A DNA stretch of 60,623 nt, taken from positions 1 through 60,623 of the forward strand of contig JAGCGO010000005.1 in the NCBI GenBank assembly GCA_017649565.1. The letters run 5' to 3'. How positions within the stretch are numbered: the first letter of the stretch is position 1; every line of letters begins with the position of its first letter. Below, one piece after another: positions 26,189 through 34,391 of the stretch. The notes beneath the pieces were generated by a model that saw nothing but the letters and a program-made list of their open reading frames with translations, made no database searches and was not told the origin of the DNA. This DNA is from Fibrobacter sp. Lineage in GTDB: Bacteria > Fibrobacterota > Fibrobacteria > Fibrobacterales > Fibrobacteraceae. The position numbers and the translations under genes are program-made.

Positions 26189-26653
26189 ATGGCCCCGGAC
26201 GAAATCAGCGCGCTCATCAAGAAGTTCTCGCCCCTACTGGACGAGAGTTCTGAAGTCTTCCGTGAACTCGCCACGTTCTTTGGCGGGGGCAGCAAGATCG
26301 ATGTCCACCACGGCGACCTCTCCAAGTTCCTCGGGCGCAGGCGACTCTTCCGCGTCATCCGGTTGAAAGGCGAAAGCTACAAGGACTGCGTCTACCAGCT
26401 GATCGACGACCACCCGGAATCCATGGAAGCGCTCGGGATGCTGCGCTACTACAAGGCGCCCGCAGGCCCTGTCCGCTGGGAAGACGTGGAAGCCGCCGAA
26501 ATCGCCATGGGCAAGGAACTCACCGTGAACGCCTACGGGTGGATGCCCGACGCGTGGACGCTTTTCGAGAGCGACAGTACGGGCTCGACACAGGCCGATA
26601 TGTCGAAGACACACCAGATGGTGGCTATCCTGGCATTCGACTACGGGGACTAG
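26189..26653 (+). CDS. Hypothetical protein
   Basis: A 154-residue soluble protein, family not recognised. Helical N-terminus (ISALIKKFSPLLDESSEVFREL), then a segment FLGRRRLFRVIRLKGESY and an acidic, aromatic C-terminal part. No signal peptide or membrane segment. TATAAT lies exactly 6 nt before the ATG with no Shine-Dalgarno, a good leaderless candidate. It is divergent from the CBM-like gene and isolated from the regulator downstream by a repeat-rich intergenic region. Confidence 0.55.
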   Translation: MAPDEISALIKKFSPLLDESSEVFRELATFFGGGSKIDVHHGDLSKFLGRRRLFRVIRLKGESYKDCVYQLIDDHPESMEALGMLRYYKAPAGPVRWEDVEAAEIAMGKELTVNAYGWMPDAWTLFESDSTGSTQADMSKTHQMVAILAFDYGD

Positions 26654-26683
26654 CGGCAAAGCAGCCGCGGCAACCCCTACATT

Positions 26684-26785
26684 ACATACTAGTATCCCCA
26701 CATACTGATATCCCCTACCCGACATATTAGCATCCCCCGCCTCACATATTAATAGTCACTGCCATACATATTAATATCCCCATAT
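26684..26785. repeat. Degenerate 22-bp tandem repeat
   Basis: Five copies of an ACATANTNATATCCCC-like unit start at 26684, 26700, 26722, 26744 and 26766; the last three steps are exactly 22 bp (about two helical turns). The array ends where the palindrome region begins, upstream of the TIGR02147 regulator. It may be a binding array; no protein is known. Confidence 0.6.
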
Positions 26786-26791
26786 GCAACC

Positions 26792-26819
26792 TCTATATGC
26801 AACAGGTGTTGCATATAGA
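26792..26819. promoter_or_regulatory. Long palindrome with TGCAACA core
   Basis: Perfect inverted repeat with 13-bp arms around GG; the core reads TATATGCAACA. Extra half-sites ATATGCAAC (26782-26790) and GTTGCATAA (26878-26886) lie on either side. It is 73 bp before the -35 box of the regulator gene, so a repressor or activator operator is likely. Confidence 0.6.
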
Positions 26820-26891
26820 AAATATTTTTGTGATATTTATCAAAATCTTGTGATTTTTGTTAAAAAATTGAACTTTTGTTGCATAAAACAC

Positions 26892-26920
26892 TTGACTCAC
26901 TGAATTTTCGGTTTTATATT
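26892..26920 (+). promoter_or_regulatory. Promoter of the TIGR02147 regulator gene
   Basis: TTGACT (26892-26897), 17-bp spacer, TATATT (26915-26920). The ATG at 26929 lies 9 bases past the box, so transcription would start at or next to the start codon. Confidence 0.7.
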
Positions 26921-26928
26921 TATCATTG

Positions 26929-27765
26929 ATGAAACCGATAATTGACTACATAGATTTTCGCCAGTACATGCTGGACTACTATGAGGAACGCAAGCGTCGC
27001 TCCGCGTTTTCGTGGCGCGAGTTCTCGAAGATAACGGGATTCAGCTCCTCGTCCTACATGAAGGTGGTCTGCGACGGCAAGAGCAAGCTCAGCCGTCTCG
27101 GCGTGGAGCGCGTTGCCGACGCCATGGGTCTTACCGGTTTCGAGAAGGAATACTTCCGCGCCATGGTCAAGTTCGGCCAGGCCGAAGAAGAAGCCGCCAA
27201 GAAGTCCGCCTACGAAAGCATGCTCGCCATCGCGAAGGACCACAAGGTCCGCGTGCTGCAGGGAGACCTCTTCGAGTTCTACGATTCCTGGCGCAACCCG
27301 GTCATCCGCGAGCTCGCCCCGCTCATGCCGGGCGCCACCCCCGGCGAAATCGCCAAGAAGTGCTATCCCGAAATCTCGGCGGCCGAAGTGCGCCAGTCCC
27401 TCGATTTCCTCTCCAGGACAGGACTCCTGAAAAAATCCATTGACGGCCAGCTCGAACAGGCCGAAACTTCCGTGATCGGGACACCCGACGCCACGCGTCT
27501 CGCCCTGCGCGGAATGCACCGCCAAATGTCCAAACTCGCGACCCCCGCGCTCGAGCTCCCCAAGGAAGAGCGCAATTTTAGCGGAGTCACCATGGGCATC
27601 TCCAAAGACACCTACGAACGCATCGTCAAGGAACTCGACGAATGCCGCCGCAAGGTCATCGCCATCGCATCCGAAGACAAGAACATCGACCAGGTATACC
27701 GACTGAATTTGCAACTTTTTCCGCTGACCAGGAACGTCAAGGAGGACAACCATGAACAAGCCTAA
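26929..27765 (+). CDS. TIGR02147-family transcriptional regulator
   Basis: About 278 residues. The N-terminal YIDFRQYMLDYYEERKRR, then FSWREFSKITGFSSSSYMK (helix-turn-helix-like) and the C-terminal FSGVTMGISKDTYERIVKEL plus RLNLQLFPLT match the TIGR02147/DUF4423 family, a large paralogous group in Fibrobacter succinogenes whose genes are commonly followed by a lipoprotein gene. Here four lipoprotein genes follow, the first overlapping by 14 nt. Role as regulator of the operon is inference from the HTH and synteny. The promoter layout suggests a leaderless mRNA. An in-frame TTG at 26926 is an alternative. Confidence 0.85.
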   Translation: MKPIIDYIDFRQYMLDYYEERKRRSAFSWREFSKITGFSSSSYMKVVCDGKSKLSRLGVERVADAMGLTGFEKEYFRAMVKFGQAEEEAAKKSAYESMLAIAKDHKVRVLQGDLFEFYDSWRNPVIRELAPLMPGATPGEIAKKCYPEISAAEVRQSLDFLSRTGLLKKSIDGQLEQAETSVIGTPDATRLALRGMHRQMSKLATPALELPKEERNFSGVTMGISKDTYERIVKELDECRRKVIAIASEDKNIDQVYRLNLQLFPLTRNVKEDNHEQA

Positions 27766-28762
27766 GATTATCGCTACGTTCCCCCTGACCACCATCCTGA
27801 TCATCGTCAGCTTTATCGCGGCACTGCTCTGCACGGGATGTTCCGGATCGGACAACCTCGCCGGTACCGCCGAAGAACCCAACGAGCTCGCCTACCAGGA
27901 CCAGCCCATCTCCAGTTCCAAGGAACCGGATGCGCAGATTTCTTCCAGCTCCGAGCGCGTCAAGAACAGTTCTTCCAGTTCCGAGAAGGCAAGCAGTTCC
28001 TCCAGCAGCAAGGAACCGGCCAAGCCGAAGTCTTCCAGCAGCGTGAAGGACAACGACAGGCCCGACACGTCGAGCAGCGCACCCGCCAGCAGTTCCTCCA
28101 GCGAAAAACCGCCCCAAGGAATCCAGCCGCCCGACGAAAACGACAAATCATCGTCGAGCAGCGTTCCTTCCAGCAGTTCTTTCAAGGACCCCGGCGACGG
28201 AGACACGCATTCGCCCCCGCAGTCCTCCACACCGGAGAACCCGCTCTCCCTAAGCGACTACATAGCAATATTCGGTCTCGAAGACATGCCGTTCGACACT
28301 ACGGTCATGGCATCGATTGCCACGAAGGAAGACACGTCCTCGCCGCAGCAACCGCCTGCCGCGCAGACCTCGGAATTCGACAGGATAGGCGTGCACCAGT
28401 TTGTCAAGCAGAATATATACGCACTGAGTGACCTCTTCCCGATTGCCGCCAAGCAGTACAAGGAACTCGCCGCCGCCATCGCCAACGACAGCGCCGAATG
28501 CGGACTCTACCTGCTCAACATCCGCGGCAGCAGCGAGAACGTGGGCCACCTGCTCACGAAGGTCACGCCCGACTCCATGACCGTCGTAGACATCGTGGCG
28601 CCGAACTGCATGACCAATACCAACGGGAAGCTCGTCCGGTTCCTCTTCAGCTACTGCGGAGACATGAGCCGCGATCCGGAAATCGTGAGGACGTCCGTCA
28701 TCAGCGACGTTCCCATGAACAAGTGCCCGGACAGACTTACGGGAAATGAATGGGTGAAATAA
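27752..28762 (+). CDS. Ser-rich lipoprotein
   Basis: A 336-residue lipoprotein with signal peptide and lipobox Cys at residue 30 (AALLCTGC). Residues about 45-160 are a Ser-rich linker with repeated SSSS blocks. The C-terminal 160 residues form a compact domain (LSDYIAIFGLEDMPFDTTVM ... ECGLYLLNIRGSSENVGHLL) that I do not recognise. It overlaps the regulator gene by 14 nt and probably displays its C-terminal domain outside the membrane. AAGGAGG precedes the ATG. Confidence 0.75.
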   Translation: MNKPKIIATFPLTTILIIVSFIAALLCTGCSGSDNLAGTAEEPNELAYQDQPISSSKEPDAQISSSSERVKNSSSSSEKASSSSSSKEPAKPKSSSSVKDNDRPDTSSSAPASSSSSEKPPQGIQPPDENDKSSSSSVPSSSSFKDPGDGDTHSPPQSSTPENPLSLSDYIAIFGLEDMPFDTTVMASIATKEDTSSPQQPPAAQTSEFDRIGVHQFVKQNIYALSDLFPIAAKQYKELAAAIANDSAECGLYLLNIRGSSENVGHLLTKVTPDSMTVVDIVAPNCMTNTNGKLVRFLFSYCGDMSRDPEIVRTSVISDVPMNKCPDRLTGNEWVK

Positions 28763-28773
28763 GGAGAAGCATC

Positions 28774-30273
28774 ATGAAAAAGAACTTGTCCAAAATAGCC
28801 TGCGGACTAACCGCGGCATCGGCTATCGCCCTTGTCCTGAGCGCCTGCGAAAGCAGCGACTCGTCCCCCGTCATCTGCACCTGCGAGCCGTCGGAATCCT
28901 GCAATGACCGGGATATCAGCAGTTCGTCGGCGGAAAACACGTACCCCGCCGGAAAAAAGCACGAGCAGTGTTTCACTTTCGAAAGCATGTGCCCGCCGTG
29001 CGACGGTGACGACTGTCCCATTTACTACCAGCCCTGCACTTACTGCGGCGGCATGCAGCAAAACGACACGCTCGTGGAATGCGGAACCGGAGACATCTAC
29101 ATCTGCGGAATAGGCGACGAGTGGGTTCCCGACTGCGTGCACCTGATAGATTCGGACGGGACGGCAAAGAAAAACTTGAAATGCTCCATCAACCTTCTTG
29201 AAACGAAGGACTGCAACACGGGCAAGCCGCTCATCTGCAAGGAATACAAGTGGCAAGAGAAGCCCGAAGAAATCGCGAGTTTCTCGTCCACCGGAATTTC
29301 GTCCTCCACAGAACGCATCGGGAGAATGGAGCCGGGCTGCTTTGACATAGAGAGAGCGTGCCCGCCGTGCGACGAAAACGGATGCATCAACTTTGTCCTT
29401 CCCTGCAACCACTGCATAGGCTCCTTGGGCGACTCCATCGCCTCGTGCGACGGCGACGGCATCTATGTCTGCGAAGCGAATTACTGGGTAAAAAAGTCCA
29501 ATGGCCAATCCGGCAACTCATCGAGTTCCTCGGCCGTGACCATTTCCTCTTCGGCAGTGGCAAGTTCTTCCTCGGCGGGACGCGTCGGAGAAAAGCACGA
29601 GAAATGCTTCGAGTACGAAAGGATGTGCCCGCCGTGCAACGAAGAACCGTGCCCCATCCCTGCCGTTGCCTGCAACGACTGCGGCGGGATGGAAAACGAC
29701 ACGCTCGTCGAATGCGGGAGCAACAACCTCTACATCTGTAAAGAGAGCTACTGGGAAAGCTACTGCGTACACATGAAGGATTCCTCCGGCGTCGCAAAGG
29801 CAGACATTCCCTGTCACCACGAACACGCAATCGCGAAGGACTGCGACACGGACGGAACTCTCATTTGCCGCGAAGGCACCTGGCACGCCCTTACCGAAAA
29901 CGATTCCTGGGTAGGCGAACCCTGCACCGAGCAAGGGAAAGTCAAGACAATTCCCCTCGACTACAAGACCGTGAAAGGGGCATCCTTTTCCATCAACCTG
30001 CGGTACTATTGCAACTATGGCAAATGGACAGAAATATCAACGAGAGAACCTCTATCGAACGTACCCTGCGAAACAGGCGACAGTGTAACGGTACACATTG
30101 ACACCTACGAATGCATCGACGAAACCTGGATGGACATTCGCAGGCTAACCATCGGAAGAGCAGATTGTTCCGCCAGTCCCCTCATCGGGGCAGATTGCAC
30201 CGAATCAGACGAATGGGTATACGACGTCGGATGCGCATACCATTGTCAGGACGGCAAGTACATTTTAAAATAA
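28774..30273 (+). CDS. Cys-rich lipoprotein with three CPPC modules
   Basis: A 499-residue lipoprotein from the ATG at 28774 (AAGGAG upstream; an upstream in-frame ATG at 28750 overlaps the previous gene and is less likely). Lipobox Cys at residue 25 (VLSAC). Three copies of a Cys-rich module follow, with cores CFTFESMCPPCDGDDCP, CFDIERACPPCDENGC and CFEYERMCPPCNEEPCP, each continuing with C..C and LVEC/IASC...IYIC...W. Short SSSS linkers separate them. The many paired cysteines suggest disulfide-stabilised extracellular domains. Family unknown to me. The same module appears in the gene at 31267. Confidence 0.7.
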   Translation: MKKNLSKIACGLTAASAIALVLSACESSDSSPVICTCEPSESCNDRDISSSSAENTYPAGKKHEQCFTFESMCPPCDGDDCPIYYQPCTYCGGMQQNDTLVECGTGDIYICGIGDEWVPDCVHLIDSDGTAKKNLKCSINLLETKDCNTGKPLICKEYKWQEKPEEIASFSSTGISSSTERIGRMEPGCFDIERACPPCDENGCINFVLPCNHCIGSLGDSIASCDGDGIYVCEANYWVKKSNGQSGNSSSSSAVTISSSAVASSSSAGRVGEKHEKCFEYERMCPPCNEEPCPIPAVACNDCGGMENDTLVECGSNNLYICKESYWESYCVHMKDSSGVAKADIPCHHEHAIAKDCDTDGTLICREGTWHALTENDSWVGEPCTEQGKVKTIPLDYKTVKGASFSINLRYYCNYGKWTEISTREPLSNVPCETGDSVTVHIDTYECIDETWMDIRRLTIGRADCSASPLIGADCTESDEWVYDVGCAYHCQDGKYILK

Positions 30274-30285
30274 AGGAGAAGTATC

Positions 30286-31248
30286 ATGAATAAGAAGATC
30301 ACCGGCATGGCCCGCGGCCTTGCCACAGCCACGATTGTCGCCTTCACGCTCACCGCCTGCAGCGACGACAGCAGCAGCGTATCCCCCGTCAACGACACCA
30401 GTTCGATCGAGAAGCAGCTTTCCAGCGGCAACGATACGTCTAACGGCAACGACACCCCGACATCCACGGAATCCAAGCAGGACACGGCCGCATCCAGCGG
30501 CAACGAAGCTCCGGCTTCCAGCGATTCGGCCAGTCCCAACAGCATTGACGCGCCCACCTCCAGCGAGAACCCGAGCGCGGACACCACGCAAAATTCCAAC
30601 TCCGACGTCACGCCGACATCGTCGTCCGACGTGACCCCGACCTCCTCGGAAGTGGACACGACCAACTTCAACGCCATAGACAAATGCCCCCCGGGCGGCG
30701 ACTGCGACGGTGACGGCATTCCCGACGGAATCTACAGGCCCGATCTCGAGCCCTGCGCGGTCGAGGACTCGACAATGGAATTCTACAACCGCATCTTCAC
30801 CTGCAAGGAAGGCAAGTGGGTATACACGCCCGACCCCGACGACACCGACCCGCACAGGGAAGCGGCGACCGGTGCGAAAGCAGAACACCGCGGCGGCCCT
30901 GCAGTGACCCCGATCGTCGTGAAAGTAAAGAACGCCGACGGCACAGTCACCATCCGCGATGACGGGGCGGACATTTACGATTTCGACTCCGTAACCGTAG
31001 GCGCCGAACTTGCAGGCGACACACTGATCGCGCACGTTGAATTTTCGGACCCCACAAGGAGCAGTTTCGTAATGGGCACCCTCACGTTTACCGTGAGCAA
31101 TGCCTTCGCGGACATAAATTACCTGAAATATGACTTCAGGGGCAATGTCAAGCCGATTCACGAAGTCGATGAACTGACCGACTGCGGGAACAACTCGTCG
31201 TGCGTGGAATGCCCGCCCGATCAGGACTGCGGCGGCGTGGCCTGGTAA
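30286..31248 (+). CDS. Lipoprotein with Ser/Thr linker and GHRGGP-type domain
   Basis: A 320-residue lipoprotein (lipobox Cys 25, TLTAC). A Ser/Thr/Asn linker spans about 27-120, then a short Asp/Cys-rich part (KCPPGGDCDGDGIPDG) and a beta-rich C-terminal domain starting EHRGGPAVTPIVVKVKNADG and ending with IHEVDELTDCGNNSSC. This last domain is shared with the next gene. N-terminal 40 residues are nearly the same as in the next gene, so the two arose by duplication. Function unknown. Confidence 0.7.
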   Translation: MNKKITGMARGLATATIVAFTLTACSDDSSSVSPVNDTSSIEKQLSSGNDTSNGNDTPTSTESKQDTAASSGNEAPASSDSASPNSIDAPTSSENPSADTTQNSNSDVTPTSSSDVTPTSSEVDTTNFNAIDKCPPGGDCDGDGIPDGIYRPDLEPCAVEDSTMEFYNRIFTCKEGKWVYTPDPDDTDPHREAATGAKAEHRGGPAVTPIVVKVKNADGTVTIRDDGADIYDFDSVTVGAELAGDTLIAHVEFSDPTRSSFVMGTLTFTVSNAFADINYLKYDFRGNVKPIHEVDELTDCGNNSSCVECPPDQDCGGVAW

Positions 31249-31266
31249 AAAACAAGGAGAAGCATC

Positions 31267-32427
31267 ATGAAAAAGAAAATCACCAGCATGGTCTGCGGAC
31301 TTGCCGCGGCCTCGGTAATCGCCTTCGCGTTCACCGCCTGCGGTGACAACAGCTCCAGCGTATCTCCTGTGAACCAGGAATCGGGCGCCGACACCCCGGC
31401 AAGCAGCGGCAGCGATACGCCCGCAAGCAGCGGCAACGATACGCCGGCATCCAGCGAAGCCAAGCAGGACCCGCCCGCATCCAGCGACACGCCGACATCA
31501 AGCAGCGACGCGCCCGCCTCTTCCGGAACGGTTCCGGCATCATCGTCCGGCACCGCGCCAGAATCGTCATCCGCAGCGGAACCGGCATCATCGTCGGACA
31601 TAGTCTCCAGTTCCAGCACACAGGAATACTGCATCGATGCAGCGCAGATATGCCCGCCGTGCAACAGGACTCTCGACGGACCGAGCTGCCCGGTGACGAA
31701 TGAGCCCTGCTTCCAGTGCAGTACGGAAGGGGAAACCGCCAAGGAGTGCAGTACCGGGGAAACCTATCAATGCCACGAAAGATCCTGGATACTGAGCGAC
31801 TCCATCTGCGAGCACATCACCGATTACGACGGAATGACCGCCAACGGAAACTGCATTGACCGGGAAAATGAAATCGTCCCCGACTGCGTGACCGGCGAAC
31901 AATACAAGTGCGTTTCGAATTACTGGAAGCGCTTGGAAGTGGCGACCAACGTGAAGACGGGGCACCGTGGCGGCCCTGCAGTGACCCCGACCATCGTGAA
32001 AGTGAAAAATGCCGACGGGACAGCCACCTTCCAGGACGACGGGGTGCTCATTGACGACGCCTGCACCACCAACGGGCTGAAGGCGCTGCTCTCGAACGAC
32101 ACCCTGTACGCAACCTTCACGTACCCGGGATGCACGACGACCGGCGGCTTCATGGGAGTAATCACGTTCACCCTCAGCGACGAGTTCGTCAACGCAAAAT
32201 ACATCAAGTACGACAACAATAAGAACGTCCGCGAAATCCACGAAGTCGAGGAACTGAACGACTGCGGGAACAACGCCTCTTGCGGGACGCACGACGTATG
32301 CCGCGACGACCCCATCATCGGCACCGAATGCGACGCGAGCAAGCCCGAAGAAAATGTCGTCACCACGGACGACTGCGTCTACCAATGCTATGCGGGCAAG
32401 TACACGTACCTCCCGCCTCCGACATAA
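31267..32427 (+). CDS. Lipoprotein with CPPC module and GHRGGP-type domain
   Basis: A 386-residue lipoprotein (lipobox Cys 25, AFTAC). After a linker built from ASSGSDTPASSGNDTPASS-like repeats comes one CPPC module (CIDAAQICPPCN ... CSTGETYQC) and then the beta domain GHRGGPAVTPTIVKVKNADG ... IHEVEELNDCGNNASC. It thus combines modules of the two preceding genes. AAGGAG upstream. It is the last gene of the operon and is followed by a terminator. Confidence 0.72.
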   Translation: MKKKITSMVCGLAAASVIAFAFTACGDNSSSVSPVNQESGADTPASSGSDTPASSGNDTPASSEAKQDPPASSDTPTSSSDAPASSGTVPASSSGTAPESSSAAEPASSSDIVSSSSTQEYCIDAAQICPPCNRTLDGPSCPVTNEPCFQCSTEGETAKECSTGETYQCHERSWILSDSICEHITDYDGMTANGNCIDRENEIVPDCVTGEQYKCVSNYWKRLEVATNVKTGHRGGPAVTPTIVKVKNADGTATFQDDGVLIDDACTTNGLKALLSNDTLYATFTYPGCTTTGGFMGVITFTLSDEFVNAKYIKYDNNKNVREIHEVEELNDCGNNASCGTHDVCRDDPIIGTECDASKPEENVVTTDDCVYQCYAGKYTYLPPPT

Positions 32428-32470
32428 GAATAGTCAACGCACTTCATTTACCGTTAGCTCCTAATACCAA

Positions 32471-32503
32471 AATGGGAACCACGAAAGTGGCTCCCATTTT
32501 TTT
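32471..32503 (+). terminator. Terminator of the lipoprotein operon
   Basis: AATGGGA..CCAC / GTGG..TCCCATT stem with GAAA loop, then a run of T to 32503. It lies 43 bp past the last stop. Confidence 0.9.
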
Positions 32504-32515
32504 GCTATCGCATTG

Positions 32516-33313
32516 TCATTGCATTTTCTCCAAGGCACACTTGGTTCCCATCATCATGAACGCCGATTCAAGAGTATTTTCATTCTTTAGCAAAGATGAC
32601 AGAAATGTTTTCATAGAGTATTCTTGCGCAATACCATTTACAATACATTGACCCATGGATTTAGGGAGACCCATCTGATTCATACGATCAATAAAAAATT
32701 TCTTTATTTCCGGAGTCATCTTATCTGGCATGCAATCCAATACAAAATCAAGTGCCCACAGTTGATTTTCAGCCATAATACTATTATCCATGACTGCCTG
32801 CACTATACGCGCCGTATCACGAACTAATTGAGCATATACACAACCGCAAATTTTGTTGGCTCCACTACTGCCATGAACTTCCTTGAAACTAGGTACACAT
32901 TCTTTAATAAATTCCTTTTTAGTACGTACTTTCAATATGGAATCAACATATGCTCTAGCTTGTTCTTCGGATAGTGCCGGAGCCGTTTCTGCAAATTCGG
33001 CATCACATTCTTCCACAGCCCTTGAAACAAACGATGTGAACTCGGAATCCCTGTAGCCCTTTCGCAAATTGGCATCACGTTCAGTAAATTCCTTTTCGCT
33101 GTACTCACCCTGCAATCTCGTCAATACGCATTCACAAACCACCTGATTTGCACTTTCGGAGCAATCACGTAAAAAACGTATCTGTATCACATCTGAGTAC
33201 GTGTACCCTCCTGTTTTACTTTTTTGACCAACAAGTGCTGCAGCACCGCCGGCCGCCTGCACAGCAACAGCCACGGCAAAGATTCCGATCAATATGATTT
33301 TCAAGTACCGCAT
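32516..33313 (-). CDS. Hypothetical exported protein
   Basis: About 265 residues from the ATG at 33313 (MRYLKIILIGIFAVAVAVQA, a signal peptide or anchor). Two related Cys-containing helical segments follow: FLRDCSESANQVVCECVLTR near 55 and IKECVPSFKEVHGSSGANKI then CGCVYAQL further on, plus FVLDCMPDKMTPE and QCIVNG. The repeated C...C.C pattern suggests internal duplication. The family is not recognised. DNA here is more AT-rich than the lipoprotein operon. It converges on that operon's terminator. Confidence 0.6.
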   Translation of the reverse strand: MRYLKIILIGIFAVAVAVQAAGGAAALVGQKSKTGGYTYSDVIQIRFLRDCSESANQVVCECVLTRLQGEYSEKEFTERDANLRKGYRDSEFTSFVSRAVEECDAEFAETAPALSEEQARAYVDSILKVRTKKEFIKECVPSFKEVHGSSGANKICGCVYAQLVRDTARIVQAVMDNSIMAENQLWALDFVLDCMPDKMTPEIKKFFIDRMNQMGLPKSMGQCIVNGIAQEYSMKTFLSSLLKNENTLESAFMMMGTKCALEKMQ

Positions 33314-33451
33314 AGCTCTAATCCCGGAAAAAAGTGCATTTTCTTTGTTTTTGGACAGAAAACCGCCCAATTTCAAAAATACACTTTTCCAGCTGACATA
33401 ATCTGACAATCAGACAGATTTATATTTAGGGCCTCAATTTTTTGACAAGCA

Positions 33452-33526
33452 TCACAATCTTTTATCTTGAAGTTGCCAGTAAAGATATTCTTGCCACGCC
33501 TGTTCGGAAAATGCGATTTTAGCCAT
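33452..33526 (-). pseudogene. Truncated YoeB/Txe-type toxin remnant
   Basis: Right after the RelB-type antitoxin, overlapping its stop (ATGGCTAA), a frame opens with MAKIAFSEQAWQEYLYWQ, closely matching the N-terminus of YoeB toxins, and continues DKRL before a TGA. YoeB is normally about 85 residues; only 24 remain, and the sequence beyond shows no YoeB similarity in other frames. The catalytic C-terminal residues are lost, so no mRNA-cleaving activity is expected. This is a decayed toxin with its antitoxin kept. Confidence 0.8.
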
Positions 33527-33794
33527 TCTCCATAGCCTCCAATTCTTCCATGGTCTTCACAATTCCCTTCCCGGCGTTCAACTGCTCGATGCCTTTTTTA
33601 AGGGCTTCGACGTCGTTCGCGCTGTAACGGACGGAGGGCTCGCGGACTTCGAAGGGGATGCGGCGCTCGTTGACGACACTTTTGATGAACATGTAGATGG
33701 CGGCAGAAGAAGACAGTCCCACGTTGCTGCAGAACTCCTCGAAACGTTCCTTGTCCTTGCTGTCGATGCGTGCGGAAACGGTTGCCTGTGCCAT
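33519..33794 (-). CDS. RelB/DinJ-family antitoxin
   Basis: A 91-residue ribbon-helix-helix antitoxin: ATVSARIDSKDKERFEEFCS then GLSSSAAIYMFIKSVVNERR, the typical RelB/DinJ DNA-binding N-terminus, followed by an acidic toxin-binding tail (EQLNAGKGIVKTMEELEAME). Start at 33794 is set by AAGGAG about 9 nt upstream. The partner toxin gene behind it is reduced to 24 codons, so the antitoxin is an orphan here. Repeated TTTTCTGCAA and TTGCAGAAAA motifs at about 33830-33905 upstream may be its operator. Confidence 0.88.
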   Translation of the reverse strand: MAQATVSARIDSKDKERFEEFCSNVGLSSSAAIYMFIKSVVNERRIPFEVREPSVRYSANDVEALKKGIEQLNAGKGIVKTMEELEAMENG

Positions 33795-33995
33795 AATACT
33801 GCTCCTTTTTTCTCTCCATAATATATAAAAATTTTCTGCAATATTATGCAAAATTCATGCGATTTTCTGCAAAACAACGCAAATTGCACGATTTTGCAGA
33901 AAATTTCCCAATGTAACCTAGTCACAGAAAAAGGCGGGGCGATTATCTAGAATATAGACGTGAACAAGAAAAAACACAAAAAGAGAGGTAAAACA

Positions 33996-34307
33996 ATGGC
34001 AGAAATGAACATCACAAGGAACAACTTCGAGCAAGAGGTCCTCCGCTCCGACAAGCCCGTCTTGATAGATTTCTGGGCGAGCTGGTGCGGGCCCTGCAGG
34101 ATGCTTTCGCCCGTGATCTCCGAGATCGCCGAGGAGAACCGCGGCAAGGTGAAGGTCTGCAAGGTGAACGTCGACGAGGAAGGCGAACTCGCCGCCATGT
34201 TCCGCGTCTCGAGCATCCCCCTGCTCGTGGTCGTCAAGGACGGCAAGGTGGTGAACGCGTCCGCGGGCGTGCGCCCCAAGGAACAGATCCTCGCGATGCT
34301 CGCTTAG
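33996..34307 (+). CDS. Thioredoxin
   Basis: A 103-residue thioredoxin with the active site WASWCGPCRM at about residues 27-36 and the cis-Pro loop SSIPLLVVVKDG near 71-82. It reduces protein disulfides in the cytoplasm; no signal peptide. GAGAGGT 6-12 nt before the ATG at 33996 fixes the start; the frame is open 12 codons further upstream with a Lys-rich stretch that is unlikely to be translated. A Crp/Fnr regulator gene follows 84 bp later. The family also has many paralogues, so I give no gene symbol. Confidence 0.92.
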   Translation: MAEMNITRNNFEQEVLRSDKPVLIDFWASWCGPCRMLSPVISEIAEENRGKVKVCKVNVDEEGELAAMFRVSSIPLLVVVKDGKVVNASAGVRPKEQILAMLA

Positions 34308-34391
34308 GCACGAGGCTCGAGGCTACTGCTCCGGCCTCGGGCCTCCAGCCTCTAGACCCTAGCCCCTATCCCCTTTTTATATATTGTCAGC

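Noticed and set aside
26684..26785. 22-bp repeats as a CRISPR array
   Set aside because: The units abut with no unique spacers and are degenerate; no cas genes are near.
34308..34391. GC-rich GAGGCT-type low-complexity stretch as an RNA gene or terminator
   Set aside because: Purine/pyrimidine-rich repeats with no stable hairpin plus T-run that I can pair confidently.
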